Source of the DNA: Capitulum mitella
Taxonomy: Eukaryota > Arthropoda > Thecostraca > Pollicipedomorpha > Pollicipedidae
NCBI GenBank assembly: GCA_030062745.1
Contig: CP099854.1
Location: 16,755,337 to 16,819,336, forward strand
Length of the DNA: 64,000 nucleotides
Reading direction: 5' to 3'
Shown: positions 12,221-22,974 of the stretch, in pieces
How the letters are laid out: each line of letters begins with the position of its first letter
Numbering within the stretch: position 1 is the stretch's first letter
Position numbers and translations under genes: made by a program
Notes under the pieces: model-generated
What the model was told of the DNA's origin: nothing
Database searches by the model: none
The model's input: the letters and a program-made list of their open reading frames with translations, nothing else

Positions 12221-12871
12221 ACTACATACGACCCTGGAAATGTGCGTTTTGTTGCTTGTATCTCCTGATTTTTCCTAAACCATGCAAGTCATTTTTTGCT
12301 CAGTTTTACTATCTAATGCTTTACTTCTGCTATGTCTTTTACTTGTTTGACTTTATGCATTTTTTTGTATTCCCCACGGTGTCATAAAATCACTGTTGTT
12401 TCAATTCATTATGATGTTTCATATTCCATACCCATATCTTGTTGTGATTCCTTCAAGGCACTGAACGGGCACGGCCTGCTTGAGCATAGGCCTCAGTACA
12501 AACACATCGTGCTTAAGCTGAAGCACCGTGTCATGCCTGCAGTTACATTAAAGTGCAGCTCTAGTGGAACCTGAACGATTTTTTGCACTTTTCATCGTTT
12601 ATTGCATGACGTACACTATCAGCACTGGAACTCATAGTTAGGAATGTCGTACAACATTCATTGTTCGTCTTCAGATGAGAAAGAGGTTTTGTATGCGCCA
12701 ACAAAATCCTCCACCACCACCACTATCAGTGCACGTATTAAGCCACACAAGCTGGTACAAGTGACCAACTTTACCAACGACCTGCTTTTGGCTGAAACGT
12801 CTGCCAAACACACGATTCGAGTTTGAGTGGATCGTTCTGAACCTGGCTTCTTGAAGCCGACGGAAAACGTC

Positions 12872-13600
12872 CTAATGTCGCCTCAGAGTCTTCAGATCCA
12901 TGTGGACTTCCATGCCGTACTGCAAAGCCTCGTTTAGCCATTCCATGCAGTTCTCCAACCAATTCCGTTTGTTGCCCACGATGCGCACCTGCAGGCAGTG
13001 GATCGGCGAGCACGAGTGGCCCATCATGGCTCTCACTTCGGTCAGCGACATCATGCTCTAGCCCTTTTTCCCCTTTCTTGTCTTCCCCCGACCGATATTG
13101 CAGAAGAGGGTGCCGTATACACATACATCGCATCAGGTTGTCATGTTTGTAGGCGCAAGTCCTTGCGAGCGTGAGCCCTCCTAAATGACTTCGTCACCTT
13201 GTTCCCGCTTCTTGGCTTTCGTCGATAAGCATGTTCGCCATCACCGGCGAATGGGGAACCACCGACGTCCTGTGAATCAGTATTTCATGCGCCGTTGCAG
13301 GCATTCTGTACCACCCGCACACCTGTATACATTTTTTGGCGGCCTACTTTAATTCACGGAGAACGGTGCCGATGCGACGGAGCAAGTCCCTATCAAAACC
13401 TGTAATGGATGGGACACTTCGTTCGTGCTCCACACTGAAGAAGCTACGGCACTGGTTTCCTGTGGTGGTTGTACCACCTGCACCTTATGGGTTAGGCTTA
13501 TCCCAGTTTAGGTTCATCGCTGTGTGCAAACCGTTTGGGATGGCATGCTTACTCTCCTGGACACTAGATTTATATCTTTGACAACTTGGTAACATTTCAC
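12872..13600 (-). pseudogene. Antisense transposon-like gene fragment, copy 1
   Basis: On the minus strand this is the equivalent of the better preserved fragment at 25247-26028. The last part (12872-13054) is a 60-codon frame starting MMSLTEVRAMMGHSCSPIHC, nearly identical in the two copies. The preceding part is broken by more stops than in copy 3. It lies head to head against the retroelement pol and ends at the palindrome at 13618. See the copy 3 entry for the reasoning on identity. Confidence 0.5.
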
Positions 13601-13617
13601 ATCCATGCGATAGCAAA

Positions 13618-13640
13618 TGTGACAGACGTAGTCTGTCACA
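13618..13640. repeat. Palindrome at the end of unit copy 1
   Basis: TGTGACAGAC is followed by GTA and then the exact reverse complement of the first arm. The same 23 bases occur at 25995-26017 at the corresponding place in copy 3. Similarity between the two units stops right after it. Confidence 0.9.
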
Positions 13641-13659
13641 CAGCCATATGTACAACTTA

Positions 13660-13745
13660 AGCCAAGATACCGCGATCGGTAGAGTTCAGTTGGGAAAGCC
13701 CTGGCCTCGCTTTCCTAGCAGGCTGCGTTCGAGTCGCCTCGACGC
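13660..13745 (+). repeat. tRNA-like segment, possible SINE head
   Basis: TACCGCGATCGGTAGAG resembles an internal A box and GCGTTCGAGTCGC, about 55 bases further on, resembles a B box. I could not fold clean acceptor and anticodon stems, so this is not a functional tRNA gene. A tRNA-derived SINE or a decayed tRNA are the likely sources. Confidence 0.3.
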
Positions 13746-14094
13746 TGCCTATTCGGCCGCGGGCAGCTGGCAGTTGGTTAATAAAAGGTCGCTCCGGCGG
13801 CCGCGGTCCACACTGTTCGTCGCATCTTTGACAAAGCGCTAAACGGAGGTCATAAAAGATGATTTTCTGCCACCGATCCCAGACGGCTAGCCACGGTTTT
13901 TCATGGCAAGGCAACTACAAGTCTGCGGTGGAGTAGCGAGATAGGAAGTCTTCGATTCGAATTGCAGTAAAGGCATGAAGGAGCTGAGCGCGTTTTGTTC
14001 CATGATGCAAGTGCAAATATTGGTTCTCCACTTCGGTGTTTTTTTCACAACGTGTTATATGCACTAGCAACATAGGCAAGCGGACAATCCTTTG

Positions 14095-14170
14095 TCCCCC
14101 CTCTCCTCCGCATGGATTCGAAACAGCAACCTCCGTATCTACGAACAAGTGTTCTGAACATTGAGTTACT
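14095..14170 (-). repeat. Second tRNA-like segment, minus strand
   Basis: Read on the minus strand, AGTAACTCAATG (A-box-like) is followed after about 45 bases by GTTTCGAATCCATG (B-box-like). Like the neighbour at 13660 it does not make a convincing cloverleaf. Two such segments in opposite orientation lie within 500 bp in the gap between retroelement copies 1 and 2. Confidence 0.25.
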
Positions 14171-14549
14171 GAAACTGTATTGTGTCGACGCCTGTTGACA
14201 TACGCGGTCTACTTACGGCTGCGTTTGAGGGCAACAGCCGGCAGCTCGCCAAGTGTGATAAACAGTCGACGTTGCGCCATAAATCATTTCTTGTCGGGAT
14301 CTCGCCGTGTCAGGTCGTCCTCGCGCTCGACACCGCTCCACCGAACTAGTTCGTGCTGCCTTGTTACCTGTGCTACCTTGTCGTTTTTCTTTCGGTTACT
14401 TTACTGACATCATCGTTGCCTGCGTTTGTTTCTTACACAACACAGCTGACTTATTTGCTTTCCTTTCTTACTTTCAGTGAAGTTTATTTACGTTTCTGTA
14501 TTGGTACTCTGCTTTTCCCTTACACTTTTTCGTTTTTTTCTCTCTCTTC

Positions 14550-15180
14550 GATGATGGGGAAGACGAGAAGGAAGAAGGATACCGGCTCGAATGCCGGCCA
14601 GAGCTGGCTACGGTAATTAACTTAGATAACGCATCACACGACATCACGATCACGCCTACGGCTGCTGACCCACGTAACGACACTGTGTCGCTCGAGGATG
14701 TCGTATCATAGATGTGCTCTTCGCCAGCGAATAGTACACAGGAATCGGGTCGTAATCAGCCAACTGACCACGCTTTTGTTCGACACGTGACCACGAAACC
14801 GACCACTGGCGCTGCTGCCCTCGCTTGTATTCTGTTGCCGCCCCTGCCACTGATTACCGAAAGAACTCGACGTCAGCTCAACGCCTTCTGATACCGATTT
14901 GGACGTCCCTGAATCGCTGGTTTCTTCTAGTTATATGGCGTCTAGCGGTATTTTTTTCTCGAAAAATCACTGTCTTCTATCCCATACCGTCATCCGCGGC
15001 TCCTCTGCTGCGAAATTCAAACCTAAAGCTCCAGGGAACAGCTCCCTCATCGTTTAGACCACAACCAGAAACCATACCAAAGCGTTACCAAAAGCAACGT
15101 CTTTTCGCGGTCAAAACGTGTAGTCTGACCCCAAACGTCACGCAACACAAGTCATAGTACTTTCTTTCCTCACGAGCTGA
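14550..15180 (+). pseudogene. Gag-like N-terminal region, copy 2
   Basis: An ATG at about 14551 opens MGKTRRKKDTGSNAGQSWLR and then hits a stop. The rest of the region aligns at the DNA level with 19638-20260 in copy 3, where the frame is clearer. A basic start followed by a Ser/Thr-rich linker suits a retroelement Gag but is not diagnostic. The assignment rests on position upstream of pol. Confidence 0.45.
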
Positions 15181-15499
15181 GATTCATGCTCGAAACAGAG
15201 ACTCAGGGGGTTGAGACCAGAGGAAGTGGTCCACGTTCACCTTCAAGGACGGCCAGTGACGCTGACTCTGGGAAAGCTCCTTTGGGTAGTCACCCTGCAC
15301 CGTGACCCTGATGCGCCACCCTCTGTCCTGCCCGCTCGTAGTCACGCTCTTTGGCAGTGCAGGACACGGTCAAGGCAGAGCTTGATCGTCTGTGCTGACT
15401 CGATTTACTCTGTCCAGTGACTAAACCAACCAAACAACCTGGAGAAATCAAACAGCCATTGCCAGTAAACGTGACGGATCGCTTAGTGTGTGTATTGAC

Positions 15500-16130
15500 C
15501 CACAGGCCCTCAACATGGCTCTTCGTCGTGAGCTTTACCAGCTGCACGCTTTAGAGGAAATGCTTCCAGCTCTTTGGTGGCAAGATGTTCTTTAAGCTGG
15601 TCGTGCAAAATGCATTCTGGCCTCTTGAATCGTGTAAGAAATCTGTTTTTTTCCCAACCAAGACCAAGCACTTTGGGCAATATCGTTGGTCTCTTCTGCC
15701 ATTTGGTTCATCTGTGCGGAGAAAGATTTTCCAACGCCACCTTTGCGAACCATTGGATTGTGTCATCTGTGCCGCTGACGACGTCGTCGCATGTGGAACT
15801 GACAGAACTGACCATAACGCCAAATTTCGCGCCCTCATACAGCGCTTTGTGGAGACAGACAAGTCACCCACAAGAAGTGTATCTTCTAATGCCGAACGAT
15901 TATGTTCTTGGGCCATGTAGTTACTTCTGTGGGTGACTACGCCGACCTTGACAAGATCTGGGCGATCAACGACATGCCCGCACCTCAGAACGTTCATGAT
16001 GTACGACGACTTTGTGGTATGGTCCAGTATTTAGCCCTGTTTGTCTGGGGTGGCTACTCCTCTACATCAGCTGACTCGGAAAGTTGCTCCTTGGACGATG
16101 GTGGACGCCGACACTGAGGCGTTCTCTGTA
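15500..16130 (+). pseudogene. Reverse transcriptase remnant, copy 2
   Basis: A frame at 15585-15920 (111 codons) carries HFGQYRWSLLPFG, then VICAADDVVACG, whose Asp-Asp pair sits where the YxDD catalytic motif of reverse transcriptases belongs, and RTDHNAKFRALIQRFVET. A second frame at 15902-16117 continues FLGHVVTSVGDYADLDKI. The first catalytic Asp is again lost (KLVVQNAF). The frames overlap out of phase, so a frameshift separates them. Confidence 0.85.
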
Positions 16131-16161
16131 GTAAATCGTCTGGTTTCATCCGCTCCACTGC

Positions 16162-16803
16162 TTGTTTATTTTTCGTCGTGATCTTCCTCTGACTTTACAG
16201 ACAGACGCATCGCAGGGTGTTTCGGGTGCTGCGTGGTTGCTGGACGGGAAACCAATTGCCTCCGCTTCCAGGTTACTGACGGAGTGTGAGAAACGCTACG
16301 CTAAAATCGAAAAGGAGTATTTCTCTGTGCTGTGCGTTCTGCAACGGTTCGATCAGTACACCTGCAGACGAGAGGTCACTGTCGAGAATGATCACAGACG
16401 TCTGCAAACCACTCTCGAAAAAAACATTGCCCTAGCTCCCAAACGTCTCCAAGTAATGCTGATGGCTTTACACAGATGTACGTATCGTGTGACGTACCGA
16501 CCATGCCCGTCGATGGTCATTGCTGGCACTCTGTGGAGGGCTCCTGTTTCCACGGCTTCCACTTATGACAATGAGCACCGTTTCGAGCGCGTGATTTTTT
16601 TGAAACACATGTACATATCTGACGCGGGTCTCGAGGAGACCTATCAGGCAGCTGTTGCTGGCCCTGTGTTTGTTGGTCTTGTCAAGGTGGTCATGGGTGG
16701 CTGGCCAGACGAGGGCAGTCTACCTGGTACTCTGTCTCCATACTTTCCCGTTCGAAGTGCTATATCTCCCGTGAATGGTTCCGAATGGGGGAGAAGGTTG
16801 TGA
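16162..16803 (+). pseudogene. RNase H and integrase linker, longest intact pol frame, copy 2
   Basis: An open frame of 213 codons covers the RNase H domain and the start of the integrase region. Residues about 8-20 read DLPLTLQTDASQG with the TDAS motif; ECEKRYAKIEKEYFSVL contains the second acidic block; and DHRRLQTTLE matches the block normally written NDHxxL. It ends before the integrase zinc-binding domain. This is the best-preserved protein-coding piece of the family in the window, though separated by frameshifts from reverse transcriptase and integrase. Confidence 0.85.
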
Positions 16804-17110
16804 AACTCCATGGTATGCCGAGTTGTCGGCTACATTGACAGCATGCGTCTCACCTGGGTGCCGACAACATGATGGGAGGTGCCAGAGACTGGGTGTACTG
16901 GTCTGGCTTGAAAAGGGATGTTCGTCAGATGGCACCAGCACGTGATGCACGTGCTGCTTTTGTTCATGACAACAAAGAGGGGAGCTTCTGACACACGAGC
17001 GAATGGATCGCCCCTGCTCAAAGGTCGGGGCAGGTGTGTTCGAACATGACCGCCAAATGCACGTGGTAGCCGGGTTTTACGTGAGTGGTCGGTTTGAGTG
17101 AGACATCACA
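16804..17110 (+). pseudogene. Integrase remnant, copy 2
   Basis: In one frame the DNA at about 16845-16935 reads ASHLGADNMMGGARDWVYW, matching the integrase N-terminal zinc domain and keeping one His that copies 1 and 3 have changed to Tyr. The CxxC pair has decayed. Near 17010-17060 a segment matches the start of the DDE core with Gly in place of the first Asp. The frame is interrupted by stops. Confidence 0.6.
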
Positions 17111-17371
17111 AGCACTTGCGCGCTTGCTCCGCTGCGCGCTGGTGCAGTACGGGCTGCAATGCTGTACGTGACCGGTGACACTGGTCTCATTTGACGCTTC
17201 TTTGCTCCTGCCACGAACTCTCCGCCTCGGTCTGTTCGCAACATCCACTGTTGGTGATTTGCCCAGTGTTCATGCCAGTCGGCTCATCTGCAGCTCAGGC
17301 GGCGCCACAAAGGTGCAATTCTACGTTTTGTTTGCAGTTCACTTTCTACACTACACTTTCAGATGCAGTTC

Positions 17372-17612
17372 TACTATGATATCATGTTTTGAAAAAAAAG
17401 TTACGGGAACTAAACTTTTTTGGACATAGGTTCACTTGACCTGACCTAGGTCGAACACCTTACATGACCCGAGACCAAAATTGGATGCAAGGTGTAAAAA
17501 TGATAAAGTGAAAGGTACATAAAGTTTCGTGGCGCTGCGTTTGTTCGTCCTCTCGCAATATCGGAAAGGCCTCTAAGACTGGGGGCGTTCAACCATCCCC
17601 CCAGTCGGGATA
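17372..17612 (+). mobile_element. Family 2 TTAA element, 3' fragment
   Basis: The segment starting TGATATCATGTTTTG and including TTTTTTGGACATAGG, TGACCTGACCTAGG and CCCCCCAGTCGGG matches the right-hand 240 bp of the family 2 elements at 46490 and 57768. It lacks the terminal TTAA and runs directly into a short TATATTAG-rich filler next to a fucosyltransferase fragment. Confidence 0.75.
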
Positions 17613-17634
17613 TATTAGAGTTTTATTAGATATA

Positions 17635-17895
17635 TCCGAGTCGGGTATATATTAGGCGACCTGAGTTTTTGACATGGTCCAGGTCGTCGGAGCAGACGAT
17701 GAAGGGCGCGTCCGGGAAGCGGGAACGGTAGCATTCTATCGCCTGACTACAGTACACATTGTCCGGTAGCGAGCTGATGCACAGCGTCCGGATGTACTTA
17801 CCGTAGTCGGTCCGGCGGATGTGAAAGCCAATGTAGGCAACCGAACTTTGATACCCACGGGCGAAATGCAAAAATTCTTGTGCCTTCTTCTGGAG
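17635..17895 (-). pseudogene. Alpha-1,2-fucosyltransferase-like exon fragment (GT11), shorter copy
   Basis: On the minus strand the frame reads LQKKAQEFLHFARGYQ, then YIGFHIRRTDYGKYI, ending DAPFIVCSDDLDHVKN before entering unrelated sequence. HxRRTDY is the GDP-fucose-binding motif of metazoan GT11 enzymes (FUT1/FUT2 type, which add fucose to galactose in the Golgi). A possible acceptor, CGCCCAG, lies just before LQKK, so the left edge may be a real exon boundary. The right edge is cut before the second conserved motif. It is clearly diverged from the copy at 18759-19375, so this is an old paralogue or fragment rather than a fresh duplicate. Confidence 0.7.
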
Positions 17896-18439
17896 CCTGG
17901 GCGGGTTAAGTTTACTGGACTTTTAAAGTTGACACTTTTTTAACGACCATGTGTAAATGTACCTAAGGTTTTGTATCTGTTCGCCTTTTTTTCCACATCT
18001 CAGAAAACCGGGAAGGGTTCTGATGGAACGTTCCCGATATGTCCGGCGCAGGTTAATTATATTATTTGACATGGCTGGCGAAGATTGTATGAATTATAGG
18101 AAAATTGTATGAAAAGTCAAAAGTCACATCAATTGTTGCCCATTTTTTCTGCACGTATTATTCCAATGATTTATTCGAACAGCATTTGGTATCAGAATCC
18201 GTGGAAAGTAGGCCTCGTTGCACGGACTAAGGGCCCTACATCTGATCGCGCAACTTCATTGTTATGACAAGACTCTGAGCGCGAACGTCTAACGTTCCTA
18301 CTTGAAAGCCGCCAGCCAGACATGATGTAAAAAGGTATCTGCCGGCGCCACTGGCAGCGGCCCCAGCTTGTCAACTGATACCGATGTCCAGGTTCGTCCC
18401 GTCCCAGCACCAGGTCAGTCCCGCCCGCCGGCGTACTGC

Positions 18440-18690
18440 TGCCCGGCACACAGCAGACAACAAGCGCGGCGCACAGCAGACACAGATGACACAACACACA
18501 GTATGTAGTGGACACATGACGCTCAGCACACAGCACACAGGGGACAGCAGACACAGCACACACAGCAAACATAGCGCACGGCGCACAGCGGACATAGCAC
18601 GCAGCAAATGACAAACACACAGCTCATGGCATACAACAGTCACACAGTACATAGCAGACACATTGCAGGCAACAGACGACACATAACATA
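18440..18690. repeat. Low-complexity CACAGCAGACA-type repeat
   Basis: About 250 bp are built of imperfect CACAGCA, GACACAG and CACACAG words. Open frames across it on both strands (Cys-rich on the minus strand) are by-products of the repeat. Confidence 0.8.
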
Positions 18691-18758
18691 CAGCACTGGC
18701 ACGCGGCAGCGTCCGGCCAACATGATCTGGTCAGGCCGCCGTTACCACCCCGCAGGCG

Positions 18759-19375
18759 TCACCGGATCGCGATCCAGTTGGCGGCGCCGACCAGCTGGAT
18801 CTCCAGCTGCGGCGCGTGCCGGTCGCCGCGCGAGAGGTGGGTTTGCGCCTCCGGCACCAGCACGGTGCCGCCGGCCAGGTAGGCGCTCCAGAAGCCGTAC
18901 GTGCCCACCGTGACGATGGAGTGGTTACAGGCGGCCAGCAGCGCCATGTCGCGACCTGGGTCTTTGATGTTGCCGTTGCCGGCAAGCACGACGTCGTTCC
19001 GCGACGACCTGAGCTCCTTCTTGACCTGGTCCAGGCCCTCGGAGCAGGCAATGAAGAGCGCGTCCGTGAAGCGGGAGCAGTAGTGCTTCATCGCCTTGAT
19101 AAAGTACAATTTGTCCCGTAGCGAGCTGTTGTACTGCTTCTGGATGTACTCGCCGTAGTCGGTCCGGCGGATGTGGGAGCCGATGTAGGTAACTGAGCTT
19201 CGATGCCTACGGGCGAAGTGCAAGAATTCTAGCGCCTTCTTTTGGAGTCTCTCCGGGGCGACAGGCGAGCTTCTCCTCTGCCTCCTGGTACGAAATGTAC
19301 TTCCACCCGGCGTCGGGCACATCTGTAGTGGGCCGCAACGATATGTTCGGAAAGTACTTTCGCAAGATGTTCCAT
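18759..19375 (-). pseudogene. Alpha-1,2-fucosyltransferase-like gene (GT11), 5'-truncated with 2-base frameshift
   Basis: Numbering from the first Met of the minus-strand frame (19415), HIRRTDY is at residues 81-87 and DMALLAACNHSIVTVGTYGF with the following WSAYLAGG at about 156-183. These are the two diagnostic blocks of animal galactoside 2-alpha-L-fucosyltransferases. The frame runs to a stop after NWIAIR, giving a plausible natural C-terminus. The real upstream coding sequence lies in another frame (WNILRKYFPNISLRPTTD through EKLACRPGE, about 19375-19255) and is joined only if two bases are missing from a GA run near 19258. The cytoplasmic tail, membrane anchor and start are absent; about 80 bp further the retroelement copy 3 begins. 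It is either a pseudogene or a sequencing error in a partial gene. Confidence 0.8.
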
Positions 19376-19637
19376 TACCACGTAATGGTAAAAGTCCCAT
19401 CCCATCCAGTCCCATCCATTGGTTTCCAACGAATTTTCATCGTCCCAACGAACCAGCTCGTGCTGCCTCGTAGATTTTCTTTCCGGCACTTTACGGACAT
19501 CATGGCTGCCTGTCTTTGTTTCTTGCACAGCGCAGCTGTCTTAATAAGTTCGTTTTCCGACTTTCAGTTACGTTTTAGGTTTCTCCACTAGTACTTTGAC
19601 TTTCCCTTGCACTTTTTCGTTTTTCCCTCTCCTTGAC

Positions 19638-20400
19638 GATGGGAAAGAAGAGAACGAGAAAAAGGATGCCGACTCGAATGCTGACCCACAACTGGCTACA
19701 GCAGCTGACTTGGATAAAGCCTCACATGACATGTCACATGTCATGACATGACATGTCACATGACATCACTATCACGCCTGCGGCTGCTGACCCACGCAAG
19801 GACATTGTGTGGCTCGAGCATACCATGGCACAGCTGAGCTCTTCGCTAGCGCGCAGTACAGAAGAATCGGGCCGTAGTCAGTCTTCTGACCACGCCTTTA
19901 CTCGCCACGTGACCACCACATCGACCACTGCCGCTGCTGCCCCTGGCTTGTCTTCTGCCACCGCACGAACTCGACGCCAGCTCAACGTATTCTGATGCCC
20001 ATTTGGACGTCACCGGATCGTTTGTTTCTTCTAGTGATATCACGTCTGGTGGTATTTCTGTTCCAAAAATCACTGTCTTCTAGTCTCAAAGCAACATCCC
20101 GTCATCCGCTGCTCCTCTGTTGCGAAACTCCGAAGCTCCAGGGAACGGCTTTCTCATCGTGAAAACCACAAGCAGAAACCAGACCAGAGCGTTACCCAAA
20201 AAAAGACTTTTTGCGGTCAAAACGTGTCAGTCTGACCCCATACGTCAGGCAACACAAGTCACAGTATTTTCTCTCCTCACGGTCTCAGATTTATGCCCGA
20301 AGCCGAGATCCAATAGGTTGAGACTAGAGGGAGTGGTCCACGCTCACCTTCAAGGACGGCCAGCGACGCGAAACCAACCGGCTGGTTCTAACGTTTAACA
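19638..20400 (+). pseudogene. Gag-like region, copy 3
   Basis: A start MGKKRTRKRMPTRM-like is followed in the frame at 19753-19995 by AAADPRKDIVWLEHTMAQLS and a Ser/Thr-rich linker. The aligned region of copy 2 has a similar basic start. The sequence then loses frame. No major homology region of retroviral capsid is visible, so the assignment rests on position and on sharing with copy 2. Confidence 0.45.
19727..19765. repeat. Short self-complementary CATGACATGTCA cluster
   Basis: About 40 bases are built from alternating CATGACATG and CATGTCA words, forming nested perfect inverted repeats inside the gag-like region. The corresponding place in copy 2 (near 14636) has only a single CACGACATCACG-like word, so the cluster expanded in this copy. 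Confidence 0.7.
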
Positions 20401-21059
20401 CACGGAAGCTTCCTGTCACATTTTTGCTGAGTACCTCCGATACGACATAAGAATTTTCGTACGATCCCCGCTGAGGACTTCAGGTGGCAACGAACTTGTC
20501 ATGGACCCAGGAACATTAGGTAAGAAGCTCGTTGCCCCAGGTGCGTAGAGTCTCCGCACGAAGGAGTCGCTTGCACCTCACCAAGGAAGTGCCTGAGCTG
20601 TGGGAGCACGGAACATACAAGATCAAACCAGTACCCCATCTGGAAATCGGAAAACAACACATGTGAGGTGAAGGCAACGACTGCAGTGTTTTTGCCCGCA
20701 GCACGGAAATCATCGTCGCCCTTATTTGTTCCCTGCCTGCCAAAACCTTTGCTCAGGGAGCACAGAGAAAAACGACCTCAACAAACACACAGACTAATGG
20801 CGTACGTGAACGCCACTAAAAAGGCAATGTGTTAAATTCGCCCTGGTGTTTTTGACTCCCAAACGGGGCACTGATTTCATCAATGTCACGCTTTTAAGAG
20901 CATCGTTCTCCACGATACATTGACATTGCCTCTAAAGCGCCGTTGTCCAGTGCTCTGGTGAGCGCCAGAAATGATGCTGGCTGGGTGCGTCGTGAACGCA
21001 CCTTTAGCTTATTTCACGACTTATTTCATGACTTCCTCACCTTATTTCACGAAAAAAAC

Positions 21060-21770
21060 ATCCAGAACACAACGCATCATTTGATGGCAAAACGAAACGC
21101 ATGGTGCAGCTTCGTTTCTCAATGTACTCACGAAACAACGTTGGACCACATTGGCGATTGGTCCGTTCCGTAGCAGGCAAACGTGGCAGCTTTCCTTTTA
21201 CGGCCTGACAAATTCACAATGCTCAAATCAAAGATCCAAAAGCAACCACCGATGTTTTGGCAAATAGTATAGTCCATCGCAGTTTTGCAGCACACAACAA
21301 AGATGGTTTTGCTCCACAATGTAATTTTTCGTTTTTTTAACAAACTAATGGATTTAGCTTTAAAAATACTGAAGTTTACAATGCACTGCTTACCAAGTTC
21401 GAGCTGCCAGAAAGCACTGCGTCTGCTGGAAACACCTCGGTTGGTTCCGATGAGTCGCACTATTTTTTCAAATTCGCCTAGTACGACATTACGATTTCTG
21501 CTCAACACTTCATGCCTTGCGGTTAATTGTCCTATGTGGTATGTCAAGGCACCAGTGTCTTGCGTATGGCAAGTTCTGTGTTGTCTGTAGTGGTGTAAAC
21601 CATTTCGCCTGCAACATGGAGTACCCTGGACGCTTTGGTCACCAGAAATCCCATGTGTGTGAAGGAAACGTCACAGGACACAGCAGATCAGTGGACTGGT
21701 GCTGTGAGACATACTGAAACGCAAGTGTCGGCTTTGATGATTGTAGGCCAGCATGAGGTGTGCTTTCCGT
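21060..21770 (+). pseudogene. Zinc-knuckle-like and gag C-terminal region, copy 3
   Basis: It aligns with 8640-9340 of copy 1. The frame at 21517-21717 has GKFCVVCSGVNHFACNM, a CxxC followed by NHFA as in many Gypsy zinc knuckles, again with the last Cys misplaced. The capsid-like part upstream is out of frame. Confidence 0.5.
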
Positions 21771-21945
21771 AGATTCTGGGGCAACAGCTAACCTTCTGCG
21801 TGAGAGGTATGACGAATACTGCTTGTGCTTCAACGCTGTTCTTCAAATGTGGGACAAGTTTTCTTACACTACACTTGGTGAGATGACCACGGGAGTGATG
21901 AATCCTAATACTGGGGTGCCTTTTCGTATGTGGCAGCGAAATTAG
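21760..21945 (+). pseudogene. Aspartic protease remnant, copy 3
   Basis: The frame opens LSVDSGATANLLRERYDE, with an intact DSGAT catalytic motif, and extends about 60 codons to a stop after MWQRN. It corresponds to 9345-9500 in copy 1, which has DSGIT. Confidence 0.65.
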
Positions 21946-22254
21946 ACCTCTGTATCTAGGAGATGTGTTTAATGTCTGTGCACAAGGAGAACTTTGCTGT
22001 TGCAACTCTGTCTCCCACTGAGGGACGGTTTGAATGCCTGTTTGATGACTCTCTGGGAAAGCTCCTGTGGGTAGTCACCCTGCACTGCGTCACCCTCTGT
22101 CCTGCCCGCCCGCAAGCTCCCATGCTGAGATGACGGGCGATGGACACGGTCAAAACAGAGCTTGATCGTCCGTGTTGACTCGATTTATTCTGTCCAGTGA
22201 CTAAACCAACAACCTGGAGAAATTAAATAATCGTTGCCACTAAGCATGATGGAT

Positions 22255-22970
22255 CGCAGAGAGTGTTTGTTGACCTACAAGCCCTCAACAAAGCTCGACA
22301 CCGTGAGCTTTACCAGTTGCCTACTTTAGAGGAAGTGCTTCCAAAGTTCTCTGGCGGAAAGACGTTCTCCAAGCTGGTTGTCCAGAATGCATTCTGGCAT
22401 CTTGAACCGTGCAAGGAGCCAACTTTTCTCATAACCAGTGCCACGCACTTCAGGCAATATCGTCGGTCTCTTCTGCCATTTGCTCATCTGTGTCTAGCGA
22501 GATTTTCCAACGCCACCTTGTGAACCACTGGATTGCTTCATCTGTGCTGCTGACGATGTCGTCGCATGTGGAACTGACAGAACTGGCCCCATGACGCCAA
22601 ACTGCGCGCCTCCATACAGCACTCCCCGGAGTCAGGCAGGTCAACCACAAAAAGCGCAGCTTCTAATGCCGAACGATTATATTCCTGGGCCATGTGGTCA
22701 CTAGTGCGGGTGTCTACACCGACCCTGACAAGGTCTGGGCGATCAAAAATATGCCCGCACCTCAGAACGTTCATGATGTACGACGACTTCGTGGTATGGT
22801 CCATTATTTAGCCAATCCCTTGCCCTGTTTGTCTGAGGTGGCTGCTCCTCTACCTCAGCGGACTCGGAAAGTTCTGCCTTGGATGATGGCGAACGCCGAC
22901 ACTGAGGCGTTCTCTGGAGTAAAACGTCTGGTTTCATCCGCTCCACTGCTTGCTTATTTTTCGTCCTGAT
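22255..22970 (+). pseudogene. Reverse transcriptase remnant, copy 3
   Basis: The frame at 22263-22523 starts at a good Gypsy block, VDLQALNKARHRELYQLP followed by LEEVLPKFSGGKTFSKL, the fingers and first palm motif. The first catalytic Asp is replaced as in the other copies (KLVVQNAF). The thumb block GVYTDPDKVWAIKNMPAPQN lies in another frame at 22694-22969. The catalytic Asp pair region is lost to frameshift near 22530-22600. Confidence 0.8.
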
Positions 22971-22974
22971 CTTC

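Larger units (their letters stand above)
8410..13640 (+). mobile_element. Ty3/Gypsy-type retroelement copy 1 with antisense module (degenerate)
   Basis: This unit of about 5.2 kb matches 20822-26017 almost end to end. In order it holds gag C-terminal or zinc-knuckle-like remains, protease, reverse transcriptase, RNase H, the integrase N-terminus with a truncated core, a GC-rich degenerate repeat array, an AT-rich stretch, and a minus-strand gene fragment. It ends in the same 23-bp palindrome as copy 3. Frameshifts and stops break every domain, so it cannot be autonomous. I found no convincing long terminal repeats: the left edge is set only by where similarity to copy 3 begins. Confidence 0.85.
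14335..17340 (+). mobile_element. Ty3/Gypsy-type retroelement copy 2 (degenerate, shorter)
   Basis: The start matches the start of copy 3 (both have an AGCTCGTGCTGCC-like segment at 14345 and 19447). It carries a gag-like part, then jumps directly to the sequence just before pol, missing the zinc-knuckle and protease region present in copies 1 and 3. Pol continues to the truncated integrase near 17110. The GC-rich array and antisense module are absent. Stretches of pol are better preserved than in the other copies. Confidence 0.8.

Noticed and set aside
18192-18682. Cys-rich minus-strand frames
   Set aside because: They arise from the CACAGCAGACA low-complexity repeat.
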